DNA of 36,629 nucleotides from Planctomycetota bacterium (GTDB lineage: Bacteria > Planctomycetota > UBA1135 > UBA2386). Numbering within the stretch: position 1 is the first letter of the stretch; the number at the start of each line of letters is the position of its first letter. Where the stretch lies: assembly GCA_021776805.1 (NCBI GenBank), contig JAJFFD010000063.1, forward strand, positions 1-36,629, written 5' to 3'. Made by a program: the position numbers and the translations under genes. This document shows positions 8,440-15,441 of this stretch, one piece after another. The notes beneath the pieces were generated by a model. It saw only the letters and a program-made list of their open reading frames with translations, did not search any database and was not told the origin of the DNA.

Positions 8440-9510
8440 ATGAGCGGGACCCAGAAGCAATCTATGGATATTACCGACCTTCAAGTCGAGGGTTATGAGC
8501 GAGTGGCGAAGGCGGTTGATGCCGACTCGGGCTTGCATGCGTACATCTCCGTGCACAGCACTGCCCTGGGTCCAGCCCTGGGTGGCATGCGCATGTGGCC
8601 CTACGAATCCGAAGACGCCGCGCTGACCGATGTGCTGCGACTCTCCAAGGGCATGACCTACAAGTCAGCTGTTGCCCACACGGGTCTCGGTGGGGGCAAG
8701 GCTGTGGTGATCGGCGCCCCCAAGAAGATCAAGTCGGAAGCCTTGTTCCTCGCCATGGGGCGGTTCATCGACGCTTTTGACGGCAAGTACATCACGGCTG
8801 AGGATGTGAACATCGCCGTCTCGGATCTCGAGATCGTGCGGCGCTCCACCAAGTATGTGACCGGCCTTCTCGCGAAGGACGGCGGCTCCGGCAACCCCTC
8901 CCCATACACGGCCTACGGGGTCTATCTGGGGGTTCGCGCCGCTTTGGGCTGGAAGCTAGGCAATGACAGCGTGCAGGGTCGCAGCGTCGCGGTGCAGGGG
9001 GTTGGTGCGGTCGGTTCCGAGCTCTGTCGCCGTCTCCGCAAGGGCGGGGCAAGAGTCTTGGTTTCCGACCAGAAGGCGGACCGTGTCCAGGTCTTGGTGG
9101 ATGAGATCGGCGTCGAGGCGGTGGATAGCGAGGCGATCATGGGCCTCGATGTGGATGTCCTTGCTCCCTGTGCCCTGGGTGCGATCGTCAACGATGAAAG
9201 CATCGGCAAGCTTCGCTGTCAGGTGATCGCGGGTGCTGCCAACAACGTCCTCCACGAACAACGTCATGGCCGCGAGTTGCGCGAGCGGGGCATCCTCTAC
9301 GCGCCGGACTATGTCATCAATGCCGGGGGCATCATCAACGTCGCCGGCGAACTTGGCGAAGGTGGCTATGACCAGGAGAGTGCTCTTCGCCGCATCGAGC
9401 GCATTCCCCAGGCGCTGAAAGAAGTCTGGACCATCGCCGAGCAGGAGGGCATCCCTGCCAGCGACGCAGCGGATCATCTCGCGCAGAAGATTCTGTCGCA
9501 GGCGGTGTAG
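8440..9510 (+). CDS. ldh: Leucine dehydrogenase (Glu/Leu/Phe/Val dehydrogenase family)
   Basis: An NAD-dependent oxidative deaminase of branched-chain amino acids, 356 residues, cytoplasmic. The N-terminal catalytic domain has ALGPALGGMRMWPY, the lysines K75 (MTYK) and K87 (TGLGGGKAVV), and D122 in TAEDVN. The spacing matches K68, K80 and D115 of Bacillus leucine dehydrogenase. The Rossmann domain shows VQGVGAVGSELCRRL and the strand ending VLVSDQ, whose Asp favours NAD over NADP. GAANNVL and PDYVINAGGIINVA are conserved C-terminal segments. The start could be ATG 8440 or ATG 8464, neither with a strong ribosome-binding site. It has its own promoter and ends 25 bases from the convergent aminopeptidase. 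Valine or phenylalanine as preferred substrate cannot be excluded. Confidence 0.93.
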   Translation: MSGTQKQSMDITDLQVEGYERVAKAVDADSGLHAYISVHSTALGPALGGMRMWPYESEDAALTDVLRLSKGMTYKSAVAHTGLGGGKAVVIGAPKKIKSEALFLAMGRFIDAFDGKYITAEDVNIAVSDLEIVRRSTKYVTGLLAKDGGSGNPSPYTAYGVYLGVRAALGWKLGNDSVQGRSVAVQGVGAVGSELCRRLRKGGARVLVSDQKADRVQVLVDEIGVEAVDSEAIMGLDVDVLAPCALGAIVNDESIGKLRCQVIAGAANNVLHEQRHGRELRERGILYAPDYVINAGGIINVAGELGEGGYDQESALRRIERIPQALKEVWTIAEQEGIPASDAADHLAQKILSQAV

Positions 9511-9514
9511 GAGT

Positions 9515-9531
9515 ACGGCGCCAGGCGCCGT
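9515..9531. terminator. Inverted repeat between convergent genes
   Basis: ACGGCGCC-A-GGCGCCGT is a perfect inverted repeat in the 25-base gap between two converging stop codons. It would fold into a GC-rich hairpin in transcripts from either strand. No U-tract follows, so intrinsic termination is plausible but unproven. Confidence 0.4.
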
Positions 9532-9535
9532 GGAT

Positions 9536-10441
9536 TCATTCCGGTGTGCGGGTCAGGACCTCGGCGCGATCTGCGTGAATGAAGATCGTGTGTTCGAACT
9601 GAGAAACCCGGACACCGGGTTGTTCGACCAATGGTGGGTAGTCGATGAGAATCTTCGCCTTCTTCAGGAGCTTGAGCGCGTGTTCGACTCGCGCTGGATT
9701 CTCCAGGTGTCGCATGAGGCTGCGCCTGGCGAAGGGCAGGCCTTCGGTGAGTAATGCGGCCTCTTCAACATCCTTGGGTAGATTGTCCTTGGGCTTCGGC
9801 TTTCGCTTGAGGCCAAAGACCTCGGCGGTGCCAGCCGTATTGATCTGTCCGCGACCATCGCAGGCGAAGGGTTCGCAGGCGATGGTTTGATTGACCCGAA
9901 GTTTGCCGGCGCGCGGGTCCGGATAGTTGGGAATGCTCGGTGCGCAATGGATGCAGTAGCGAGCGACCCCGTGTCCGGTGAGGTTGTAGACCGGGTTGAA
10001 GCCGAAGGCCTTGATGGTGGTCTCGATCTGATTGCCAATCTCCGTAATCGAGGCCCCCGGCCCCATGACCGAGATGGCGTTCTCGAGAGCCATCTTGCTG
10101 GCCGCTACCAGGGCGGACTTGGGACCTCCCTTGAGGTCGACCGTCAGAGCATTGTCGGTCACATAGCCGTCCACCTGGGTGCCCAGGTCCAGCTTGATGA
10201 TGTCTCCCGGTTCCACCACGGTTTCGTCGGTTGGCGAGGAGCAGTAATGGGCCGCGATGTTGTTGCGTGAGAGCTGGGCGGGGAAGGCAGGCTTGCCACC
10301 CATGTCCAGGATCATGGTCTCGACCTCTTCGGCGATCTCCCGCAGTTTCGCGCCGGGGACGATCAGGCCACCGCCGTGTTCTCTGGCGGTAGCGGAGATG
10401 CGTCCCGAGAGGCGGAGCTTTTCGATGTCAGGTGGCTTCAT
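9536..10441 (-). CDS. map: Type II (archaeal-type) methionine aminopeptidase
   Basis: A dinuclear-metal peptidase that removes the initiator Met from new proteins. The product has 301 residues, the length of archaeal MetAP2. Metal ligands are D85 (KLDLG), D96 (VTDNAL), H157 (TGHGV), E190 (ACEPF) and E283 (QFEHTIFIH), with substrate His H65, a constant offset of about 3 from Pyrococcus furiosus MetAP. The insert at about 190-260 (FGLKRKPKPKDNLP onward) is the helical subdomain found only in type II enzymes. Bacteria normally use type I, so this is unusual. It is 5 bases downstream of msrP on the same strand and may share its transcript. The call is firm; whether the genome also has type I cannot be seen. 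Confidence 0.93.
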   Translation of the reverse strand: MKPPDIEKLRLSGRISATAREHGGGLIVPGAKLREIAEEVETMILDMGGKPAFPAQLSRNNIAAHYCSSPTDETVVEPGDIIKLDLGTQVDGYVTDNALTVDLKGGPKSALVAASKMALENAISVMGPGASITEIGNQIETTIKAFGFNPVYNLTGHGVARYCIHCAPSIPNYPDPRAGKLRVNQTIACEPFACDGRGQINTAGTAEVFGLKRKPKPKDNLPKDVEEAALLTEGLPFARRSLMRHLENPARVEHALKLLKKAKILIDYPPLVEQPGVRVSQFEHTIFIHADRAEVLTRTPE

Positions 10442-10446
10442 TCGGG

Positions 10447-11391
10447 TCAGTCCGCATACAGCTGCGCGACATGATCCGCATAGCCGTTGTAGGGAAGGGT
10501 GTCTACGCGTTCCCCATCGGGAATCAAGCGCTCACTGGCCTGGGACCAACGCGGGTGGGGCACTTCAGGCTCCACATTGCTGTGCCAGGAGTATTCCTGG
10601 GGCTTGAGGTCGTTCCAAAAGGTCGCTGGGCGCTCGCGAGTGAACTCGATGCGCACGATGCTCTTGATGTTCTTGAGGCCGTACTTCCAGGGCACCACCA
10701 GGCGCAGAGGAGCGCCGTTCTGTCGTGGCAGTTCTTTGCCGTAGATGCCGTGGGCAAAGAGGCTCAGCTCATTGCTCGCCTCCTCCAGGCTGAGGGCCTC
10801 GTAGTACGGGAAGCTATAGCCCGAGTTTGCCCCTGGCGCCTGATTGGCTGCCTGCTCCGGTCGTAGGAAGGTCAGCATGCGCATGTATCGAGCGGCAGTT
10901 AGTGGTTTGACCCAGTCGAGAAAGCGTTTGATAGGAAAGCCGGTCCAGGGGACGGTCATCGCCCAGGCTTCGACACAGCGGAAGCGGTAGATGCGCTCTT
11001 CGCTGGGTAAGTGTCGGAAGAAGTCCTCGAGGTCCGCTTCGCCTTTCTTCTCTACGAGTCCGGCGATCTCCACCTTCCATGGATTGGTGACGAAGTCACC
11101 GACCATGTCCTTCACACCATCCTTCTTGAGTGAGAACTCATAGAAGTTGTTGTAGCTGGTCGCAGCGATCTCATCGGTCAGGCCTCGCTCATTGACCTGG
11201 AAGGCCATGTTGCGCAGGGCTGGATAGCTTCCCAGAGGCGCTCTGAATAGAAGGCTCGATGGCGCGCTGCTGCAGGCAGGCAGCAGACCGGCGAGAGCCA
11301 GGCCCTTTAGGACCTGTCGCCGATCCAGGTACGAATCCTCTGCTGTGATTTCTCGATCCGGCAGAATCCAAGAGCGTTGTTTGGACTTCAT
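10447..11391 (-). CDS. msrP: Protein-methionine-sulfoxide reductase catalytic subunit MsrP (YedY), predicted Tat-lipoprotein
   Basis: A molybdopterin enzyme of 314 residues that repairs oxidised methionines in periplasmic proteins. The N-terminus has a twin-arginine signal (R24-R25 in YLDRRQVLKG) and a hydrophobic stretch ending LLPAC, so C40 could be lipidated. Cys139 in YRFRCVEAWAMTVPW is the expected molybdenum ligand; TSYNNFYEFSL, GFPIKRFLDWV and PLRLVVPWKYGLKNIKSI are further MsrP blocks. Its start overlaps the stop of a 79-residue membrane protein (ATGA at 11388-11391). The usual haem partner MsrQ, with six helices, is not adjacent. The electron donor is therefore open. Confidence 0.93.
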   Translation of the reverse strand: MKSKQRSWILPDREITAEDSYLDRRQVLKGLALAGLLPACSSAPSSLLFRAPLGSYPALRNMAFQVNERGLTDEIAATSYNNFYEFSLKKDGVKDMVGDFVTNPWKVEIAGLVEKKGEADLEDFFRHLPSEERIYRFRCVEAWAMTVPWTGFPIKRFLDWVKPLTAARYMRMLTFLRPEQAANQAPGANSGYSFPYYEALSLEEASNELSLFAHGIYGKELPRQNGAPLRLVVPWKYGLKNIKSIVRIEFTRERPATFWNDLKPQEYSWHSNVEPEVPHPRWSQASERLIPDGERVDTLPYNGYADHVAQLYAD

Positions 11392-11627
11392 GGCTGCTCC
11401 CGTTTGGCCTCAGACCCCGAGTCTAGGCTGCCTGGACTCATTCTCCTGCGCATCATTCCCAGGCGCATCAGAAAGAAGAGCGCGATGAGGAGGATGATCC
11501 CGATGGGATTCAGGGCGAAGCGGATGATGGCTGCGGCTGCTGGGAAGATCGGAGTGATGCCCTTGGCGATCACCAGTAGCGACCCCAGAGCAGCGACGAA
11601 GAGGAAGATCTGGATCAGGGCACGCAA
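11388..11627 (-). CDS. Small membrane protein upstream of msrP
   Basis: A 79-residue protein with two hydrophobic segments, about 5-22 (IQIFLFVAALGSLLVIAKG) and 28-56 (FPAAAAIIRF to LIALFFLMRLGM), followed by a basic then polar tail with RRRMSP. I do not recognise a family. It starts one base after the kbl stop and its TGA overlaps the msrP ATG, so it is translationally coupled to msrP. It is much too small to be MsrQ and has no obvious His pair for haem. It could be a membrane tether or accessory for MsrP, or merely a passenger of the operon. Confidence 0.7.
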   Translation of the reverse strand: MRALIQIFLFVAALGSLLVIAKGITPIFPAAAAIIRFALNPIGIILLIALFFLMRLGMMRRRMSPGSLDSGSEAKREQP

Positions 11628-11628
11628 G

Positions 11629-12825
11629 CTAGGCCTTGTTCTTCAAGATGCCCATCTCGCCACCGACCTTGATGAAGGCTTCGACGGCGCGATCGAGATC
11701 GGCGATTTCGTGCGAGGCGCTGATCTGAACCCGAATGCGTGCCTCGCCTTTGGGCACCACTGGATAGGAGAAGCCGATGACATAGATGCCTTCTTCGAGC
11801 ATCTTTGCTGCCACATCCGCGGCCAGCTTTGCATCACCAAACATGATGGGGACAATGGCGTGCGGTCCCTGCTTGATCTCGAAGCCAGCGTTGGTCATCG
11901 CCTCGCGAAAATGCATGGTGTTGTGTTCGAGCTTGTCGCGCAACTCGGTGGTGCTCGAAAGACGGTCGAGGCAGGCCATGGTCGCGCCGACGATAGCCGG
12001 TGCCAGGGAGTTGCTGAATAGGTACGGCCGTGACCGCTGCCGCAGCAATTCGACGATCTCCTTGCGCCCACTGGTGAAACCACCGGAAGCTCCACCGAGA
12101 GCCTTGCCGAAGGTGGAGGTGATGATGTCTATGCGATCTTGGACGCCGTGGAACTCCGGGGTGCCGCGCCCGGTGGGGCCGAAGAAGCCGGTCGAATGAC
12201 TGTCGTCGACCATGACCATGGCATCGTACTTTTCAGCGAGATCGCAGATCTCCGGTAGCTTGGCAACGTAGCCGTCCATGCTGAAGATGCCGTCGGTGGC
12301 GATCAATCGGGAGCGCGCATCGCTGGCCTCCTGCAGGCACTTCTCCAGTTCTGCCATATCCGAGTTGGCGTATCGATAGCGCCGTGCCTTACAGAGTCGG
12401 ATGCCATCGATGATGGAGGCGTGGTTGAGGGCGTCGGAAATGATCGCGTCCTCGGCGCTCATGATGGTCTCGAAGAGACCGCCGTTGGCGTCAAAGCAGG
12501 AGCTGTAGAGAATCGTGTCTTCGCTGCCGAGAAAACTGCTGACCTTGGCTTCGAGCTGCTTGTGGATGTCCTGTGTGCCGCAGATGAAGCGCACGCTGGA
12601 GAGGCCGAGGCCGTGGCTATCGATCATGGCCTTGGCGGCGGCCATGAGCTCAGAATCGTTGGAGAGGCCGAGGTAGTTGTTGGCGCAGAGACAGATGACA
12701 TCCCTGTCGCCGACATGAATCTCTCTGCCCTGTGGGCTATTGAGGATCCTCTCACCCTTGTACAGGCCGCTCTCGCGGATGTTGTCGATCTCGTCGACGA
12801 TCCTTTTTCTGACGCTTGCGTACAT
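11629..12825 (-). CDS. kbl: Glycine C-acetyltransferase (2-amino-3-ketobutyrate CoA ligase)
   Basis: A PLP enzyme of the alpha-oxoamine synthase family, 398 residues, that cleaves 2-amino-3-ketobutyrate with CoA into glycine and acetyl-CoA. The sequence is nearly canonical: [76 protein letters not shown] and [13 protein letters not shown] with the PLP lysine at about K241 (K244 in E. coli). The length matches the family. It lies 9 bases after tdh on the same strand, giving the two-step threonine degradation pathway. Other members of the fold (KAS, BioF, HemA) are excluded by the specific motifs and the neighbour. Confidence 0.96.
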   Translation of the reverse strand: MYASVRKRIVDEIDNIRESGLYKGERILNSPQGREIHVGDRDVICLCANNYLGLSNDSELMAAAKAMIDSHGLGLSSVRFICGTQDIHKQLEAKVSSFLGSEDTILYSSCFDANGGLFETIMSAEDAIISDALNHASIIDGIRLCKARRYRYANSDMAELEKCLQEASDARSRLIATDGIFSMDGYVAKLPEICDLAEKYDAMVMVDDSHSTGFFGPTGRGTPEFHGVQDRIDIITSTFGKALGGASGGFTSGRKEIVELLRQRSRPYLFSNSLAPAIVGATMACLDRLSSTTELRDKLEHNTMHFREAMTNAGFEIKQGPHAIVPIMFGDAKLAADVAAKMLEEGIYVIGFSYPVVPKGEARIRVQISASHEIADLDRAVEAFIKVGGEMGILKNKA

Positions 12826-12834
12826 CTTGTCCTC

Positions 12835-13902
12835 CTAGGCGGGTGCGCCGCCAGGATACATGACCACCTTGCCTTCGAGTCCCTTACTGAAGCGATCCAA
12901 TCCCTTGGAGAAGTCTTCGAGCGCGATCTCCGCGGTGACAAAGTGGCCTACATCGAGACCCGCACGCAGGAGCTCCAACATGCGATCCCAGGTCTTGAAC
13001 ATCTCGCGGCCGATCACCGCGTGCATGGTCAGACCGCGAAAAATGAAGTTCTTCCCGAAGCCATCGAGGCAGACCTGATCGGCCTTTGGCAGTCCCAGGT
13101 TGACGACATCTCCGGCGGCTCGGGTCATCTGCAGGGCGTTGTTGATGCCGATGGGATTGCCGGAGATCTCGAGTGTGACGTCGGTGCCGCCGCCGGTCAT
13201 GGCGATGACCTGTTCGACCACATCGGCTTCCTTGGCGTCCATGAGCACGACTCGATCATGCAGCTGGCGCCGTTCTGCCCACTCTCGAGCCCTGCCCAGG
13301 GCATTGTCACTGACATCGAGAATGAAGATCTTCTCCGCACCGGCAAAGCTGACCACTTCGGCGCACATGGCGCCGATGGGGCCAAAGCCAATGACGCCGA
13401 CCTTGCGGCCCTCGACCGGGACCTTGAGCGCCGTGTGCACTGCATTGCCAAGTGGATCGAGAATCGCGCCTACCTTGGGTGGGAGTTCAGCCGGTAGCTT
13501 GACAACGTTGCTGGCGGAGACGATTACGTAGTCCGCGAAGGCTCCGGGCAGACTTACGCCCCGAATCTTGGTCTTGGCGCAGGCATGAAACTGCTTGTGC
13601 TTGCAGGCTGGGCAGTCGTAGCAGACTTCGTGCATCTCGGCGCTGACATAATCACCGACCGCGATCTCCTGACTCACAGCATCGCCGAGGGAATCGATGT
13701 GTCCACAGAACTCATGACCGAGGATCACCGGTGGCGCGATCAAGTCGCTCATCGAAGGATCACCGGAGCAAATGTGCACGTCGGTGCCACAGATGCCGGC
13801 GGCGAGCACCTTGATTCTGACCTCTCCTGAGGCCGGCTCGGGGATCGCTGCATCGTCCCGCAGGCGGACCTTCCCCGGGGCATAGAGTTCCACGGCTTTC
13901 AT
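12835..13902 (-). CDS. tdh: L-threonine 3-dehydrogenase
   Basis: A zinc-dependent medium-chain dehydrogenase that oxidises L-threonine to 2-amino-3-ketobutyrate with NAD. With the start at MKAVELYAPG the protein has 355 residues, close to the usual 341-348. Catalytic zinc ligands are C38, H63 and E64 (AAGICGTDVH, GHEFCGH), with T40 and H43 as proton relay; C94, C97, C100 and C108 hold the structural zinc. GFGPIGAMCAEV is the nucleotide-binding loop. The frame is open to 13974, but residues before M25 are unlike the family, so the ATG at 13902 is preferred despite no clear Shine-Dalgarno sequence. kbl follows directly. Confidence 0.95.
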   Translation of the reverse strand: MKAVELYAPGKVRLRDDAAIPEPASGEVRIKVLAAGICGTDVHICSGDPSMSDLIAPPVILGHEFCGHIDSLGDAVSQEIAVGDYVSAEMHEVCYDCPACKHKQFHACAKTKIRGVSLPGAFADYVIVSASNVVKLPAELPPKVGAILDPLGNAVHTALKVPVEGRKVGVIGFGPIGAMCAEVVSFAGAEKIFILDVSDNALGRAREWAERRQLHDRVVLMDAKEADVVEQVIAMTGGGTDVTLEISGNPIGINNALQMTRAAGDVVNLGLPKADQVCLDGFGKNFIFRGLTMHAVIGREMFKTWDRMLELLRAGLDVGHFVTAEIALEDFSKGLDRFSKGLEGKVVMYPGGAPA

Positions 13903-14018
13903 GCAGGTCAATTCGAGGGGCTGTGCTCGGAGGCGGGCCGCGCCATTCTGGGGATTCCTTCGTCCAGAGACCATAGCCCTGAGCAGAATCGTCAGGGTGC
14001 TGCGGATATGCTGCGTCC

Positions 14019-14390
14019 ATGCGAGCCCTGCTCATCGCCCTGCTTCTGCTTGGCTGCCAGCAACCGAGCGAAATCCAAGATCCATACCAGCCCCGGCCGG
14101 TGGAGACCGTCGCCCAGTACCCGGTGCGGGCGGAAGGGGCGGTGATCGGTCGGGTTCTGGAGGTTCAGATCATGGACTCGACCTGGCCGGAGACGCGCTT
14201 TCGGGTGGAGAATCTCGATCGTCAGTGGCTAGGCTTCATCGACGCAAAGGGTGGCGTCTACAAGCGCGTGCCCTTCAAACTCGAGGAGGAGTTTCTTGGC
14301 ATCTATCCGATGGAGGAGGGCCTTGCCCTGCTCTTCGAGATGAAGAATCCTCCCATAGTCGACCGTCCGCCGGTCAAACGACTGCCCTGA
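14019..14390 (+). CDS. Small predicted lipoprotein
   Basis: A 123-residue exported protein. The N-terminus MRALLIALLLLGCQQ is a short lipoprotein signal with a lipobox ending at Cys13. The mature part has a small predicted beta-rich body: AEGAVIGRVLEVQIM, TRFRVENLDRQWLGFIDAKG and EEFLGIYPMEEGLALLFEM. I recognise no family. It is divergent from tdh across a 116-base gap that contains the inverted repeat CCCTGA/TCAGGG at 13977-13997, and it precedes the thioesterase by 32 bases. Confidence 0.72.
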   Translation: MRALLIALLLLGCQQPSEIQDPYQPRPVETVAQYPVRAEGAVIGRVLEVQIMDSTWPETRFRVENLDRQWLGFIDAKGGVYKRVPFKLEEEFLGIYPMEEGLALLFEMKNPPIVDRPPVKRLP

Positions 14391-14422
14391 CCAACCAGCC
14401 CCGAGCGGGCCCGAGCTAGCCA

Positions 14423-14899
14423 ATGTCCAAGCAAGAAGGCCGCAGCTGCGCATTCTCCTATACGGAGATGACCGAGATCGTCATGCCCAACGATGCCAAT
14501 CCACTGGGCAATATCATGGGCGGGCGAGTCATGCACTGGGTGGACATCTGTGCGGCGGTGGCCGCAGGGCGCCATTCTGGTTGCCAGGTGGTGACCGCCA
14601 GTGTCGACCAGATCGATTTCTGCCGACCGGTTCGGGTCGGTGGGGTCCTCGTCCTGAAGGCCTCGGTGAATTTCAGCCATCGGACCTCCATGGAGGTGGG
14701 GGTCAAGGTCTGGAACGAGGATCGCGCCAGTGGCCAGCGGAGCCATGTGGCCAGTGCCTATTTGACCTTTGTGGCCCTCGACCGGGATACGGGTGGCCCG
14801 ACCCCGGTCCCCAAGCTGATCGCCGAGAGCGAGGATGAGAAGCGCCGCCACGAGGCCGCCCGGCAGAGGCGGGAGAGGCGCCTCCAGCACCGCAAATAG
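14423..14899 (+). CDS. Acyl-CoA thioesterase, hotdog fold (YciA/BFIT type)
   Basis: A 158-residue single hotdog domain that hydrolyses acyl-CoA to free fatty acid and CoA in the cytoplasm. NPLGNIMGGRVMHWVDICAA is the conserved helix region with the catalytic Asp and the GG turn; TASVDQIDFCRPVRVG and LVLKASVNFSHRTSMEVGVKV are the typical strands. The Arg-rich tail (KRRHEAARQRRERRLQHR) is common in this family. Such proteins form hexamers. The preferred chain length is not predictable. The neighbours do not define a pathway. Confidence 0.9.
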   Translation: MSKQEGRSCAFSYTEMTEIVMPNDANPLGNIMGGRVMHWVDICAAVAAGRHSGCQVVTASVDQIDFCRPVRVGGVLVLKASVNFSHRTSMEVGVKVWNEDRASGQRSHVASAYLTFVALDRDTGGPTPVPKLIAESEDEKRRHEAARQRRERRLQHRK

Positions 14900-14944
14900 C
14901 CCTTTCTTCCCCTCCCCCGGTGGGTAACATCCGCCCCCCCAACC

Positions 14945-15400
14945 ATGGAACTAGAATTCTCCGAGCAGTCCAAGAAGGCGATCGAGGCAGCTGAAGAGCT
15001 GGCTGAAGAGCTGGGCGATGCATCGGTGGCAACCGGCCACCTGATCTTCGGCCTGGCCGTTGATGAGGGGGTCTGTATCCACCACATCTTCAAGGACCTG
15101 AACATCGACCCTGACATGTTCGCGGGCTATGTGAAGAGTCTGCCGCGAGAGCCAGAGATTGAAGTCGGAGCGCCGCACAATCGTCATGTGCATACGGTCT
15201 TCGAGCGCGGCATCGAAGCTGCCCAGGCCCTTGGCTCGGACAAGGTGAAGCCAGAGCATATGGCCATCGCTCTGATGTCGGTGAAGGCCGGCTCAGCCTA
15301 CGAGACCCTCAAGGAATTCAGCATCGATCCGGCCTACGTGCAGATGCTGATCCTCGAGAGCATGGGCCTCGAAGCCGAAGACGCGCCTGACTGGTTCTAG
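14945..15400 (+). CDS. Stand-alone Clp N-domain (Clp repeat) protein
   Basis: A 151-residue protein made only of two Clp N-terminal repeats. The first is at about 1-65 (FSEQSKKAIEAAEELAEELG, ATGHLIFGLA), the second at about 77-147 (VFERGIEAAQALGSDKVKPE, HMAIALMSV). In ClpA/ClpC this domain receives substrates and adaptors. No AAA+ module follows, so it may act as an adaptor or decoy for a Clp ATPase, which is inference. The leader before the ATG is pyrimidine-rich, with seven C at 14934-14940, and has no Shine-Dalgarno sequence. TAACAT at 14925-14930 could be a -10 box of a nearly leaderless mRNA. Its stop lies in a 17-bp tandem repeat. Confidence 0.85.
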   Translation: MELEFSEQSKKAIEAAEELAEELGDASVATGHLIFGLAVDEGVCIHHIFKDLNIDPDMFAGYVKSLPREPEIEVGAPHNRHVHTVFERGIEAAQALGSDKVKPEHMAIALMSVKAGSAYETLKEFSIDPAYVQMLILESMGLEAEDAPDWF

Positions 15401-15441
15401 AGACGCGCTGGTTCTAGCGCCGCGCTGGTTCTAGCGCCGTT
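15391..15441. repeat. Three 17-bp tandem repeats across two convergent gene ends
   Basis: Copies start at 15391, 15408 and 15425: CTGGTTCTAGAGACGCG, CTGGTTCTAGCGCCGCG and CTGGTTCTAGCGCCGTT. The CTAG of copy one supplies the TAG stop of the Clp N-domain gene; the CTAG of copy three supplies the TAG stop of the DUF255 gene on the other strand. Confidence 0.85.

Noticed and set aside
12421-13497. 358-codon open frame on the plus strand
   Set aside because: It is antisense to kbl and tdh, both with full catalytic motifs.
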